From: Betaproteobacteria bacterium UBA6910
Lineage (GTDB): Bacteria > Pseudomonadota > Gammaproteobacteria > Burkholderiales > UBA6910
DNA: 19,761 bases
Assembly (NCBI GenBank): GCA_002451065.1
Contig: DKBC01000094.1
Coordinates: forward strand, 1-19,761
Direction: 5' to 3'
This document shows, piece by piece, positions 1 to 8,304 of the stretch; within the stretch, counting starts at the first letter, position 1, and each line of letters begins with the position of its first letter. Under the pieces are notes generated by a model that saw only the letters and a program-made list of their open reading frames with translations, was not told the DNA's origin and did not search any database. The position numbers were made by a program, and so were the translations under genes.

Positions 1-693
1 TTCGGCGACATTGGCACCGTCAGCTTTTATCCCGCGCATCACATTACGATGGGCGAGGGCGGGGCGGTGTTTACCGACAACCCGGACCTGAAGCGCATTG
101 TCGAGTCGTTCCGAGACTGGGGCCGGGACTGTTACTGCCTGCCGGGAAAGGAGAACACCTGCGGCAAGCGGTTCGGATGGGAGCTGGGTGACTTGCCCTA
201 CGGCTACGATCACAAGTACATCTACTCGCACCTGGGATTTAATTTGAAGATTTCGGACATGCAGGCCGCTTGTGCCCTGGCTCAGCTTGACCGGCTTGAA
301 GGCTTTGTCCAGGCGCGGAAGCGGAATTTCGCGTTTTTGAAAAAGCGCCTCGCGAGCCTGGAGCATGTTCTGATGCTTCCCGAGGCCACCCCGGGCAGTG
401 ATCCCGCGTGGTTCGGATTCCCGCTGACCATTCGCGAAGATGCTCACGTTGCCCGCGCCGACCTGCAGAAGTACCTGGACCAGTACCGGATTGGCACGCG
501 CTTGTTGTTCGCCGGAAACCTCACGCGCCAACCCTATTTCCAGGGGCGGAACTACCGGGTGGGAGGGACCCTTTCCAACACGGATGCCGTCATGAACCGC
601 ACCTTCTGGCTGGGCGTTTATCCCGGCATTGACGAGTCCATGCTCGAATACGTGGCGGAGCGAATCGAAAACTTTTTCGGAATCGGGTTCTGA
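1..693 (+). CDS. rfbH: CDP-4-keto-6-deoxyglucose 3-dehydrase (RfbH/DdhC/E1), 5'-truncated by window edge
   Basis: Frame 1 is open from base 1, so only the last 230 residues are visible; the family is about 430-440 residues long. It belongs to the DegT/DnrJ/EryC1 PLP fold, but the usual Schiff-base lysine is replaced by histidine: [14 protein letters not shown] at fragment residues 8-21, His13 in the lysine position. This swap is diagnostic of the E1 dehydrases, which use PMP and remove the C3 hydroxyl of CDP-4-keto-6-deoxyglucose. Residues 44-54 show Cys-X1-Cys-X7-Cys, three of the four ligands of the E1 [2Fe-2S] cluster; the fourth should lie upstream of the window. Cytoplasmic enzyme. Its reductase partner (E3, RfbI/AscD) is not visible. 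The stop overlaps the next start (TGATG), implying translational coupling. The family call is very sure; the final sugar depends on the neighbours. Confidence 0.93.
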   Translation, partial: FGDIGTVSFYPAHHITMGEGGAVFTDNPDLKRIVESFRDWGRDCYCLPGKENTCGKRFGWELGDLPYGYDHKYIYSHLGFNLKISDMQAACALAQLDRLEGFVQARKRNFAFLKKRLASLEHVLMLPEATPGSDPAWFGFPLTIREDAHVARADLQKYLDQYRIGTRLLFAGNLTRQPYFQGRNYRVGGTLSNTDAVMNRTFWLGVYPGIDESMLEYVAERIENFFGIGF

Positions 694-1244
694 TGTTCGA
701 GCTTGTTTCATCCCCGGTCCCGGGGTGCTTCGAGATTCGCCCGGCGGTGGTAAACGATTTGCGAGGCAGGTTCGTGAAGGTATTCCACGAAGGCGCGTTC
801 AGCGAGCTGGGCCTCGAAACGGGGTTCGTCGAGGAGTACTACTCCGTTTCGCGGAGGAACGTACTCCGCGGGATGCATTTTCAGCGCCCGCCGCGGGATC
901 ATGTCAAGCTGGTGTATTGCGTGGAGGGTGCCGTCCTCGACGTCGCCCTGGATCTCAGGCGCGGTTCACCCGCCTATGGCCAATGCGCCGCATTCAATCT
1001 CAGCGCCGACGGGGCCGGCATGGTCTATCTGCCGCGGGGGCTGGCCCACGGGTTCCTGGTCCTCAGCGAGCGGGCAACGATGGTCTACATGGTTACCTCC
1101 ACGCACTCGCCAGCGCACGACGACGGCGTGTTGTGGAATTCCATCGGTGTCCGGTGGCCGGTTGAGGAGCCGGTGGTTTCCGAGCGTGACCGCCGCTTCG
1201 CACGGCTGGCGGATTTCGAAAGTCCGTTTGCCTATGGGAACTAA
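693..1244 (+). CDS. RmlC-type sugar-nucleotide epimerase, probably acting on a CDP-3,6-dideoxy-4-hexulose
   Basis: 183 residues, the normal length of the dTDP-4-dehydrorhamnose 3,5-epimerase (cupin) family. Family motifs: LRGMHFQ with catalytic-base His62, Lys72, SPAYGQ at 92-97, LPRGLAHGF with His119, and a late WP at 155-156. The segment usually written T-D-Y-Y-S-P reads T-S-T-H-S-P (135-140), so an aromatic residue often important for the acid step is missing, while Tyr132 is kept. The start overlaps the rfbH stop by one base, and the gene overlaps the next one by 11 bp, so all three are probably co-translated. In the known ascarylose pathway a 5-epimerase (AscE) follows the E1/E3 step, which fits this order; abequose and paratose need no epimerase. 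A role as an ordinary RmlC is less likely because no rmlA, rmlB or rmlD is visible, but it is not excluded. Confidence 0.86.
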   Translation: MFELVSSPVPGCFEIRPAVVNDLRGRFVKVFHEGAFSELGLETGFVEEYYSVSRRNVLRGMHFQRPPRDHVKLVYCVEGAVLDVALDLRRGSPAYGQCAAFNLSADGAGMVYLPRGLAHGFLVLSERATMVYMVTSTHSPAHDDGVLWNSIGVRWPVEEPVVSERDRRFARLADFESPFAYGN

Positions 1245-2166
1245 GGGCGCCGTGGTGGGAGAGCCGCCGCCGAGAAGCGCGCTTGTGACGGGAGCGACGG
1301 GTTTTGTCGGATCGCATCTCGCCAAACGCCTGGTCCGGGATGGGTGGAGCGTTCACGCCGTGGTCCGGGCCGCGTGCGAGTTTCCGGAATCTGACGAAAT
1401 GGCCCGGGTGCACCGTTATCTCTGCGACGGCAGGGTGGAGTCCGTCATTGACGCGGTCGCCGCAGCGAAGCCTGACGTGGTCTTCCATCTCGCGTCCCTT
1501 TTCATCGCTCAGCACCAAGCGGCGGATGTGGATCGACTGGTGGAGAGCAATATTCTGTTTGGTTCCCAGTTGCTCGAGGCCATGGCGCAGGCCCGGGTAG
1601 CCTGCCTGGTCAACGCCGGCACCTCCTGGCAGCATTTCCATGGGCCGGATTACGATCCGGTCAACCTCTACGCCGCGACCAAGCAGGCCGTGACGGACAT
1701 CATTCGCTATTACGTGGATGCCTGCGGGATTCGTTGCATTACGCTCAAGCTGTTTGACACCTATGGGCCGGACGACCGGCGCCGGAAGCTGCTCAGCCTG
1801 CTGATCCAGGCGGCAAGGACCGGAGAGCCGCTGGCGCTGTCTCCCGGCGAGCAGGTCATGGATCTGATTTTCGTGGAGGACGTGGTCGAGGCGTTCCTGG
1901 TGGCGAGTGGGATGCTTCTGGACGGCTGCGAGCCCGCCTACCAAGACTTTGCCGTGTCCGGGGGCCAACGGGTGTCACTGCGGGAGCTGGTGAAGCTGTG
2001 CGAAGAAATCATGGGAGCCCGCATCCCCGTGAATTGGGGAGCGCGTGCCTATCGCCCGCGAGAGGTCATGGTTCCCGAATGGTTCGCGGATGGCCTCCCC
2101 GGATGGCGCCCGCGATACTCCCTCCGTGAGGGGCTTTCGCGGGTGCTGCTGCCGGGGGCCGCCTGA
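1234..2166 (+). CDS. Extended SDR: NAD(P)-dependent sugar-nucleotide reductase/epimerase, candidate CDP-3,6-dideoxyhexulose 4-reductase
   Basis: 310 residues from the ATG at 1234, which lies inside the end of the epimerase gene (11-bp overlap). The frame is open further upstream, but that part is out-of-frame epimerase sequence. The N-terminal Rossmann motif is GATGFVG (20-26). The catalytic set is Thr130/Ser131, Tyr146 and Lys150 (YAATK). The DTYGPDD segment (185-191) and the late W-R-P (301-303) are typical of extended SDRs. Such enzymes near rfbH reduce the 4-keto group to give the finished CDP-3,6-dideoxyhexose (RfbJ for abequose, RfbS for paratose, AscF for ascarylose). With the epimerase directly upstream an AscF-like role is the best guess, but the sequence alone does not settle stereochemistry or substrate. 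Cytoplasmic. Confidence 0.85.
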   Translation: MGTKGAVVGEPPPRSALVTGATGFVGSHLAKRLVRDGWSVHAVVRAACEFPESDEMARVHRYLCDGRVESVIDAVAAAKPDVVFHLASLFIAQHQAADVDRLVESNILFGSQLLEAMAQARVACLVNAGTSWQHFHGPDYDPVNLYAATKQAVTDIIRYYVDACGIRCITLKLFDTYGPDDRRRKLLSLLIQAARTGEPLALSPGEQVMDLIFVEDVVEAFLVASGMLLDGCEPAYQDFAVSGGQRVSLRELVKLCEEIMGARIPVNWGARAYRPREVMVPEWFADGLPGWRPRYSLREGLSRVLLPGAA

Positions 2167-2239
2167 TGGCGCTTTGGCAACCCGGGGCAGCGGCCTTCTC
2201 GGGGCTGGCCGAGGCGCCTGCGCCCGGGAGGAGCCGACC

Positions 2240-3007
2240 ATGGAGCTGAAACGCTTCGCGATCTACATCCCGGCCTACAATGCCGCGCTGACGCTGCCCC
2301 GCGTGCTGGAGAGGATTCCCGAAAAGATCCGCCGGGAAGTGCAGGAAATCCTCGTCGTTGACAACAACAGCCCGGACAACACGCATCTGATCGCGCTGGA
2401 GATCAAGAAGCAGCAGGATATGCATAACCTGCGCGTCATCCGCAACGAGCGCAACGAGGGTTATGGCGGGAGCCAGAAGATTGCCTACCAATACTGCATC
2501 GACAGGAAATTTGACGGCGTGGTAATGCTCCATGGCGATGCGCAGTATGCGCCGGAGTTCATGGAGAATCTGATAGAGCCGATCATCCGGGGAGAGGCCG
2601 ACATGGTGTTCGGCTCCCGCTTTACCGGAGATCCCCTCAAAGGGGGCATGCCGCTGCATCGCTATCTGGGGAACCGGGCGCTCACCACCGTCCAGAACCT
2701 GCTGCTGGGGACGGGGCTGAGTGAGTTTCACTCCGGCTATCGCGTTTACGCGGTGGAGGCGTTGCGGCGCATCCCGTTCCAGCGCTTCTCGTCGGATTAC
2801 CATTTCGACACCGAGATCATCATCGCCATGGTGGACACGAAACAGCGCATCATGGAGGTGCCGATCCCGACCCACTACGGGGACGAGGAAAACTACGTGA
2901 ACATCTGGAGATACGGCCTGGACGTGCTGGTCACCACGGTCAGTTATTTCCTGCATCGCAGGGGCTGGAGACGCTCGCGCAACTGGAGCCGGATTTTCGG
3001 GGAGTGA
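2240..3007 (+). CDS. Family 2 glycosyltransferase (dolichyl-phosphate-mannose-synthase-like)
   Basis: 255 residues from ATG 2240, preceded by a strong GGGAGGAG. GT-A fold signs: IYIPAYNAALTLPRVL near the N-terminus, VVDNNSPDNT (39-48), NEGYGGSQKIAYQ, the HGDAQYAP metal/nucleotide-binding segment (about 98-105) and FGSRFTGDP. There are no clear transmembrane helices and the C-terminus is basic, so it is probably cytoplasmic or peripheral at the membrane. This subgroup moves a sugar from a nucleotide donor onto a polyprenyl phosphate or glycan acceptor. It lies 73 bp after the dideoxysugar genes and is likely part of the same polysaccharide cluster, but its donor cannot be read from the sequence. 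The 73-bp spacer carries CCCGGG at 2181-2186 and 2223-2228 and CGGCC/GGCCG at 2191-2195/2207-2211, which could form a small hairpin ending at the ribosome-binding site. Confidence 0.9.
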   Translation: MELKRFAIYIPAYNAALTLPRVLERIPEKIRREVQEILVVDNNSPDNTHLIALEIKKQQDMHNLRVIRNERNEGYGGSQKIAYQYCIDRKFDGVVMLHGDAQYAPEFMENLIEPIIRGEADMVFGSRFTGDPLKGGMPLHRYLGNRALTTVQNLLLGTGLSEFHSGYRVYAVEALRRIPFQRFSSDYHFDTEIIIAMVDTKQRIMEVPIPTHYGDEENYVNIWRYGLDVLVTTVSYFLHRRGWRRSRNWSRIFGE

Positions 3008-3010
3008 GCC

Positions 3011-3085
3011 CCTCCTCGCGGCCGCGCGTGCGTCCAGGTCGCGACTGGGCCGCGGGGCGCTGACCCGGCCGGACCGCGAGGGAGG
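3011..3085 (+). promoter_or_regulatory. Candidate structured RNA leader upstream of metY
   Basis: Bases 3011-3021 can pair with 3074-3085 as 11 base pairs with one bulged G (3080). Inside the loop, 3034-3048 can form a small CGCG-capped hairpin and the following GC-rich stretch another. The 3' arm contains GAGGGAGG, which resembles a ribosome-binding site and lies 4 nt before an ATG at 3090. No U-tract follows, so it does not look like an intrinsic terminator. I cannot match it by eye to a SAM or SAH riboswitch. High GC content makes chance pairing easier, so this is a candidate only. Confidence 0.35.
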
Positions 3086-3089
3086 CTCC

Positions 3090-4398
<1,309 letters not shown>

Positions 4399-4408
4399 CG
4401 AGGCATGA

Positions 4409-4417
4409 TGCTAGAAT
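4409..4417 (+). promoter_or_regulatory. Probable extended -10 promoter element for the gene at 4445
   Basis: TGC-TAGAAT, an extended -10 form, lies 27 nt before the start codon. A TTGACG at 4395-4400 is only 11 nt upstream, too close to act as its -35, so the extended -10 would carry recognition. Confidence 0.45.
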
Positions 4418-4444
4418 GGCGCGCTCTATGAGGAGGAAGCTTCC

Positions 4445-4993
4445 ATGATCGAGGGAATGTCAGTTGCGCGTGCGGTGGTGGGCCTGGTGATGGCCGGATT
4501 GGCGGCCGTTGCCGGCGCAGCGGGAAAGAACGTGGCGCTGGGCGGGCTGGGTTACGGGGTCCAGGTTCCTGACACCTGGGTGTCGGAGCAGCCCGCGAAC
4601 ACCATGCGCCTGGCCCAGTTCCAGGTGCCTGCGAAGGAAGGGGAGCCGGCCAGCGTCATTGCATATTATTTTGGCCAGGGCAGCGGTGGTTCGGTCGAGG
4701 CCAACGTGCAGCGCTGGGAATCCCAGTTCACGACGAGCGACGGCAAGCCGGTGAAGGCGAGCCAGCGCAAAGCGAAGGCCGGCATGTTTCCCGTGACCTG
4801 GGTCGAGCTGAACGGTAACTATGCCCGGGGCGCCGGAATGGGGCCCCAGGGTCCGGTTCTGCCCGACTATACCCTTCTGGCCGCCATCGTCGAGACCCCC
4901 AAGGGCAGTATTACCTTCCACCTTTACGGTCCCAAGACCACGGTGGCCCAGAGCCGCAAGGCCTACGAGGCCATGGTGAACAGCATCAAATAG
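4445..4993 (+). CDS. Small exported protein of unknown function
   Basis: 182 residues from ATG 4445, chosen because AGGAGG sits at 4431-4436 with 8-nt spacing; a second ATG at 4457 has no such site. The N-terminus is a Sec-type signal peptide: hydrophobic stretch at about 8-24 ending AVAGAAG, with likely cleavage near residue 26. The mature part is about 155 residues of mixed beta/alpha character with no cysteines. A GYGVQVPDTW start, a WESQF near the middle and a C-terminal SRKAYEAMVNSIK suggest a PsbP/DUF1795-like compact domain, but I do not recognise the family firmly. It is monocistronic between metY and a convergent glycosyltransferase gene. Probably periplasmic; function unknown. Confidence 0.8.
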   Translation: MIEGMSVARAVVGLVMAGLAAVAGAAGKNVALGGLGYGVQVPDTWVSEQPANTMRLAQFQVPAKEGEPASVIAYYFGQGSGGSVEANVQRWESQFTTSDGKPVKASQRKAKAGMFPVTWVELNGNYARGAGMGPQGPVLPDYTLLAAIVETPKGSITFHLYGPKTTVAQSRKAYEAMVNSIK

Positions 4994-5010
4994 TCCGTGG
5001 TCGTTTAGGG

Positions 5011-5026
5011 ATGGCCGGCCGGCCAT
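5011..5026. repeat. Perfect 16-bp palindrome
   Basis: ATGGCCGGCCGGCCAT reads identically on both strands and lies 18 bp past the stop of the gene ending at 4993, between convergent genes. No T-run follows directly. It could be a protein-binding site or a chance GC palindrome. Confidence 0.5.
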
Positions 5027-5075
5027 GGTTCCGGATGCTCGACCCGGCGGGCGCGTTCGGCAGCCTACCCTGGGC

Positions 5076-5104
5076 CGGGCGACGCAGCAACGCCCGCTGG
5101 CTTT
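5076..5104 (+). terminator. Weak candidate intrinsic terminator
   Basis: CGGGCG (5076-5081) can pair with CGCCCG (5091-5096) across a 9-nt loop, followed shortly by CTGGCTTTTCC. The stem is short and the T-run is only four bases and offset. Its position after the plus-strand gene ending at 4993 is right for a terminator. Confidence 0.3.
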
Positions 5105-5132
5105 TCCTCCTTTGCCGGGAAGTGCGGTGGGA

Positions 5133-6224
5133 CTATTCCCTGCTTTGCTCCGGCAGCAGGTTCGAGAGCATGACCGCGGCCTCCGAGGCGCCGATGGCGG
5201 GGACCATGCGCCCGCCCTCGCGCTCCAGCAGGGCGAGCAGTTCCCCGGAAAAATCGCCGCCTTCCAGACGGACCCGATCGACCTCGGCGCAGGTGGCGTT
5301 CTCCCGGAGCCATTCCACCAGGGGCGGCTCCTCCGGCCATCCCGGGCGGCGCATGTAGAGCACGCGAACCCGGTTGCAGGCCGCTTCGGCGAAAGTGCCG
5401 TAACCCGGCTTGGTGATCACGGCGTCACAGGATGCGAGGAGCTCGGTGAAACCCAGTCCGGTTGCCTCGATGGTCAGGGCGTCGCGACGCCGTGCCTCCC
5501 ATGACGCAGGCACCAGCCACCTGATGTCCGGCAGTTGCGGCCATTGCTCCAGCGGCAATCGCATGGGTATACCCCCGAGCGCCACCATCACCAGCCGGTC
5601 AGTCGGCGGAATGCCGAGCTTCTGATCGAGCAATGCTCGGCGGGAGCCCGCGACGCGCGCCACCGGGCCAATGGTGCGAAGGTTCGGCAGATCGGTCATG
5701 GACATGGCGGGCGTGAGACGCAGGAAGGCGCCCGCGCCGCGGTAGGCCGCGAGGATCTCGTCATGAATTGCTGCGGCATTGGGAAGATGACCGAGGGTGC
5801 CCAGGAAGATGTCCGCCCAGTTGAGGGAACTCATGGCCACGGCCGGCACACCGGCGCGGGCCGCGGCCGCCAGCGACAGGTAGGGAACATTGGAAAACAG
5901 CAGATCTGCGCCCAGGGCCGCCAGGCGCTTCACCTCCCGCGCCACCCGCGATTCCCAGTCCCGGTGGAATTCGAGATACCGGCCCGCGCTCGCCTCCAGG
6001 TCGAGATCCACCGCATTCCGCATCACCATCCCGAAGTCCAAAGCCTCGGCGACATGCTCGAACGGGGCTTCGATGCGACGTTCCAGCACCTCCCGGGGCA
6101 GCGCGCAGCGCACGGTGATCCGAATGTCAGGCCGCCGGTACCAAAGCTCGTTCAGCACGGGCCCGGTCTGGGAGAGATGCCCGTAACCGTGGGAGGAAAT
6201 GTCGGCGAGGAGTCGGCGGCGCAT
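5133..6224 (-). CDS. MurG/UDP-glycosyltransferase-like protein (GT-B fold)
   Basis: 363 residues. The N-terminus has the glycine/histidine loop SSHGYGHLSQT (10-20), which in GT-B enzymes lies at the domain interface and acceptor side. The C-terminal half has LVMVALGG (211-218) and a donor-binding segment CDAVITKPGYGTFAEAA (266-282), as in GT28/MurG-like enzymes. It has no signal peptide or membrane helix, so it is probably cytoplasmic. Related domains occur alone in many proteobacteria and fused to sugar kinases elsewhere. The substrate is unknown; the nucleotide donor is inferred. It is transcribed away from a small exported-protein gene and has its own TATAAT box, with no partner gene on its strand. 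No strong ribosome-binding site precedes the ATG at 6224. Confidence 0.8.
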   Translation of the reverse strand: MRRRLLADISSHGYGHLSQTGPVLNELWYRRPDIRITVRCALPREVLERRIEAPFEHVAEALDFGMVMRNAVDLDLEASAGRYLEFHRDWESRVAREVKRLAALGADLLFSNVPYLSLAAAARAGVPAVAMSSLNWADIFLGTLGHLPNAAAIHDEILAAYRGAGAFLRLTPAMSMTDLPNLRTIGPVARVAGSRRALLDQKLGIPPTDRLVMVALGGIPMRLPLEQWPQLPDIRWLVPASWEARRRDALTIEATGLGFTELLASCDAVITKPGYGTFAEAACNRVRVLYMRRPGWPEEPPLVEWLRENATCAEVDRVRLEGGDFSGELLALLEREGGRMVPAIGASEAAVMLSNLLPEQSRE

Positions 6225-6247
6225 GGGGTTGTCAGGAAAATCCGCGC

Positions 6248-6253
6248 ATTATA
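6248..6253 (-). promoter_or_regulatory. -10 box (TATAAT) for the minus-strand glycosyltransferase
   Basis: Read on the minus strand the sequence is GCC-TATAAT-GCGCGG, a consensus -10 hexamer in a GC-rich setting. It lies 23 nt before the ATG at 6224, giving a short leader. No convincing -35 stands at 17 nt. Confidence 0.55.
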
Positions 6254-6286
6254 GGCGAATCGTCCGGCCGGGCCGTGGCAAAGGCT

Positions 6287-6292
6287 TATCAT
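6287..6292 (+). promoter_or_regulatory. Possible -10 box (TATCAT) for the small exported protein
   Basis: TATCAT lies in the divergent intergenic region 31 nt before the chosen ATG at 6324. Transcription would start near 6299, downstream of the earlier ATG at 6291, which supports the 6324 start. No clear -35. Confidence 0.3.
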
Positions 6293-6323
6293 GTCGCTAT
6301 CTCCGATACCAGGGGTTCCGGTC

Positions 6324-6719
6324 ATGAGGATTCCGCTTTCGCCGTCGTTATACCTGTTGGCGGTGATGCTGTGCGCGTCCACGGAAGCTGCCCATCTGCC
6401 TCCGCTGCCCCTCGAGGGGGCGCGGGCAGAATTCAGGGAGCCGCAACGGGTGGTCGAGGCCTTTCTCGAGGCCGTCGACCGGGGCGAGCTCGTGGTTTTC
6501 GGCCGCAGGCTGGACCGTTCCATGATCACTCCGGCCCGCGTCGAATACGTGTATGAACTCGACAGCCGCGTGCCGATCATCAGGATTTACTCCCACCTCA
6601 ATCAGGGCCTGTCCGTTCCCGAAATGTCCGATTGCGCGGTGCAGGGCATCAGCTTGACCCTCGGCGGCGATGGCCACATCGTCGATACCGAATTCCATGT
6701 CTGGCCAAACAAGGATTGA
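6324..6719 (+). CDS. Small exported protein of unknown function
   Basis: 131 residues from ATG 6324, chosen because AGGGG lies about 8 nt upstream and because this start gives a clean signal peptide (MRIPLSPSLYLLAVMLCASTEA, written here as positions 1-22). An in-frame ATG at 6291 would add 11 residues before it. The mature part is about 109 residues with a single cysteine; QRVVEAFLEAVDRGEL suggests an amphipathic helix, as in NTF2-like folds, followed by beta-rich sequence ending HVWPNKD. I do not recognise the family. It is divergent from the glycosyltransferase gene and 48 bp ahead of the stress-protein operon, which has its own -10 box. Probably periplasmic. Confidence 0.72.
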   Translation: MRIPLSPSLYLLAVMLCASTEAAHLPPLPLEGARAEFREPQRVVEAFLEAVDRGELVVFGRRLDRSMITPARVEYVYELDSRVPIIRIYSHLNQGLSVPEMSDCAVQGISLTLGGDGHIVDTEFHVWPNKD

Positions 6720-6741
6720 ATCCCGTACCCCGCGAATCGCC

Positions 6742-6747
6742 TATACT
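6742..6747 (+). promoter_or_regulatory. -10 box (TATACT) for the usp operon
   Basis: TATACT stands 20 nt before the ATG at 6768. A TTGAAT at 6716-6721 is the best -35 candidate but its 20-nt spacing is long. It supports a promoter between the small exported protein and the three-gene operon. Confidence 0.4.
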
Positions 6748-6767
6748 GCGTGAGGCGGAGGGGAAGC

Positions 6768-7244
6768 ATGGCATCGGAATCCCAAAGGACCATCCTGGCG
6801 GCGCTTGACCTGTCGGAGGCTTCGGGCGCCGTGCTCAGGCAGGTTGGCGTCCTCGCCGGGGCGTTGCGGGCGCGGGTCTGGCTGCTCCACGTGGCCGAGC
6901 CGGATCCCGAGTTCGTCGGGAGGGAAGTGGACCCTCAGGTGATGCGCGACGATCTGGCCCACGAATACCGCCGGGAGCACAAGGAATTGCAGGGCCTCAG
7001 CCAGGAGCTGCGGGACGCCGGGGTGGAATCCACGGCACTGCTGGTGCAAGGTCCCACGGCGGAAAAAATCCTGGAAGAAGCGGAACGCCTGGAGGCCGAC
7101 CTCATCGTCATCGGCTCCTATGGCCGGGGCGGCGTGAGGCGCCTGCTGTTCGGCAGCACCAGCGAGGACGTGCTCCAGTCGGCGAATGTGCCGGTGCTGG
7201 TGGTTCCCACCCACGAGCAGGCCTTGAATCGGGAAAGCGGATGA
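6768..7244 (+). CDS. Universal stress protein (UspA family)
   Basis: 158 residues from ATG 6768, with GGAGGGG 4-10 nt upstream; an in-frame GTG at 6750 overlaps the promoter region and was not chosen. The fold starts with TILAALDLSEAS (8-19). The ATP-binding motif G-X2-G-X9-G-S is complete: Gly116, Gly119, Gly129, Ser130 in GSYGRGGVRRLLFGSTS. It ends with VPVLVVP, as is usual. Members with this motif bind ATP and act in the cytoplasm in stress survival; the exact role here is unknown. It is first in a tight operon, 4 bp from the TfoX-N gene. Confidence 0.93.
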   Translation: MASESQRTILAALDLSEASGAVLRQVGVLAGALRARVWLLHVAEPDPEFVGREVDPQVMRDDLAHEYRREHKELQGLSQELRDAGVESTALLVQGPTAEKILEEAERLEADLIVIGSYGRGGVRRLLFGSTSEDVLQSANVPVLVVPTHEQALNRESG

Positions 7245-7248
7245 AACG

Positions 7249-7578
7249 ATGGCAAACACCCGACGCGACTCCTTTGCCGCCTTTGTGCTGGACCAGTTGG
7301 CGGCACTGCCGGGGTTGGAAGGCCGGCGCATGTTCGGCGGGCACGGGCTCTACCTGGGGGACGTGTTCTTCGGCATCGTCCACGACGGCCGCCTCTACTT
7401 CCGGACCGACGATGGGTCCCGGGCTGAGTATCTTGCCCGCGGCATGAAGCCTTTCCGGCCGAACCCCCGCCAGACCCTGAAGAACTATTTCGAGGTGCCT
7501 CCCGACGTCATCGAGCAGCCGCCGCTGCTGTGCGCCTGGGCCCGGCGCGCCGCCGAAGCTAAAGGGATCAACAAATGA
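7249..7578 (+). CDS. TfoX N-terminal domain protein
   Basis: 109 residues made of one TfoX_N domain: RRMFGGHGLYLGDVFFGIV (26-44), then GRLYFRTDD (47-55) and a KPFRPNPRQTLKNYFEVP segment (67-84). The TfoX C-terminal domain is absent, as in many stand-alone family members, so a competence role should not be assumed. Small cytoplasmic protein. It starts 4 bp after usp and overlaps the GST gene by 4 bp (ATGA), so the three genes are likely co-translated. Confidence 0.88.
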   Translation: MANTRRDSFAAFVLDQLAALPGLEGRRMFGGHGLYLGDVFFGIVHDGRLYFRTDDGSRAEYLARGMKPFRPNPRQTLKNYFEVPPDVIEQPPLLCAWARRAAEAKGINK

Positions 7579-8282
7579 TCGAGCTCTACCAGTTTCCCAC
7601 CGCCTACGGGCTGCCCAACCTGAGCCCGTTCTGCATGAAGCTCGAGACCTACCTGCGCATGGCCGGGCTTCCCTACGAGATCCGCTGGAAATCCGCCCCC
7701 TTCGCCACCCCCAAGGGCAAGCTGCCCTACATCCGCGACGGGGAGACCTGCGTCGCCGACTCCAGCTTCGTGATTGAATATCTCAAGGGGCGGTACGGCG
7801 ATGCGCTGGATGAATGGCTGACGGCGGAGCAGCGCGCGGCCGCCCTCGCGCTCCAGCGCCTGATGGAAGAGCACCTCTACTGGGCGGTGCTTTACCTGCG
7901 CTGGATCGAGGACGCCAACTGGCCCGCGACCCGGCAGGCATTTTTCGGCGGCCTGCCGCCGGTGCTGCGGACCCTCGTTCCGATGGGGGCGCGCCGCGGC
8001 ATGCGCCGGGAGCTACACGGACACGGAATGGGCCGACATTCGAGGGAGGAGATCACCGCCCTGGCAAACGCCGATGTGACCGCGCTCGCCGCCCACCTGG
8101 GTGACAAGACCTACATGATGGGCGATCGACCCTGCAGCCTGGACGCCATCGCCTACGCCTTTCTGGCCAACCTGCTCTGGGTACCCCTGGAATACAACCC
8201 GATCCTTGAGCACGCGCGGACCTATCCCACCCTCGAGTCCTATTGCCAGCGCATGAAGGCCCGCTATTTCGCCGGCGCCTGA
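7575..8282 (+). CDS. Glutathione S-transferase-like protein, FAXC/metaxin type
   Basis: 235 residues. An N-terminal thioredoxin-like domain has NLSPFCMKLETYLRMAGLPYE (residues 15-35; Ser17-Pro18-Phe19-Cys20) and PKGKLPYIRDG followed by DSSFVIEYL, the pattern of FAXC (failed axon connections)/metaxin-like GSTs rather than classical GSTs. A C-terminal all-helical domain ends LESYCQRMKARYF. Probably a cytoplasmic detoxification or thiol-transfer protein; the substrate is unknown. It is the last gene of the usp operon and ends 22 bp from the convergent hydrolase-OsmC gene, with no room for a long terminator. Confidence 0.87.
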   Translation: MIELYQFPTAYGLPNLSPFCMKLETYLRMAGLPYEIRWKSAPFATPKGKLPYIRDGETCVADSSFVIEYLKGRYGDALDEWLTAEQRAAALALQRLMEEHLYWAVLYLRWIEDANWPATRQAFFGGLPPVLRTLVPMGARRGMRRELHGHGMGRHSREEITALANADVTALAAHLGDKTYMMGDRPCSLDAIAYAFLANLLWVPLEYNPILEHARTYPTLESYCQRMKARYFAGA

Positions 8283-8304
8283 CGGGGTCGGGCGTACAGG
8301 CGAG

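Noticed and set aside
7249..7578. Competence regulator TfoX/Sxy
   Set aside because: Only the N-terminal domain is present and no competence gene is near.
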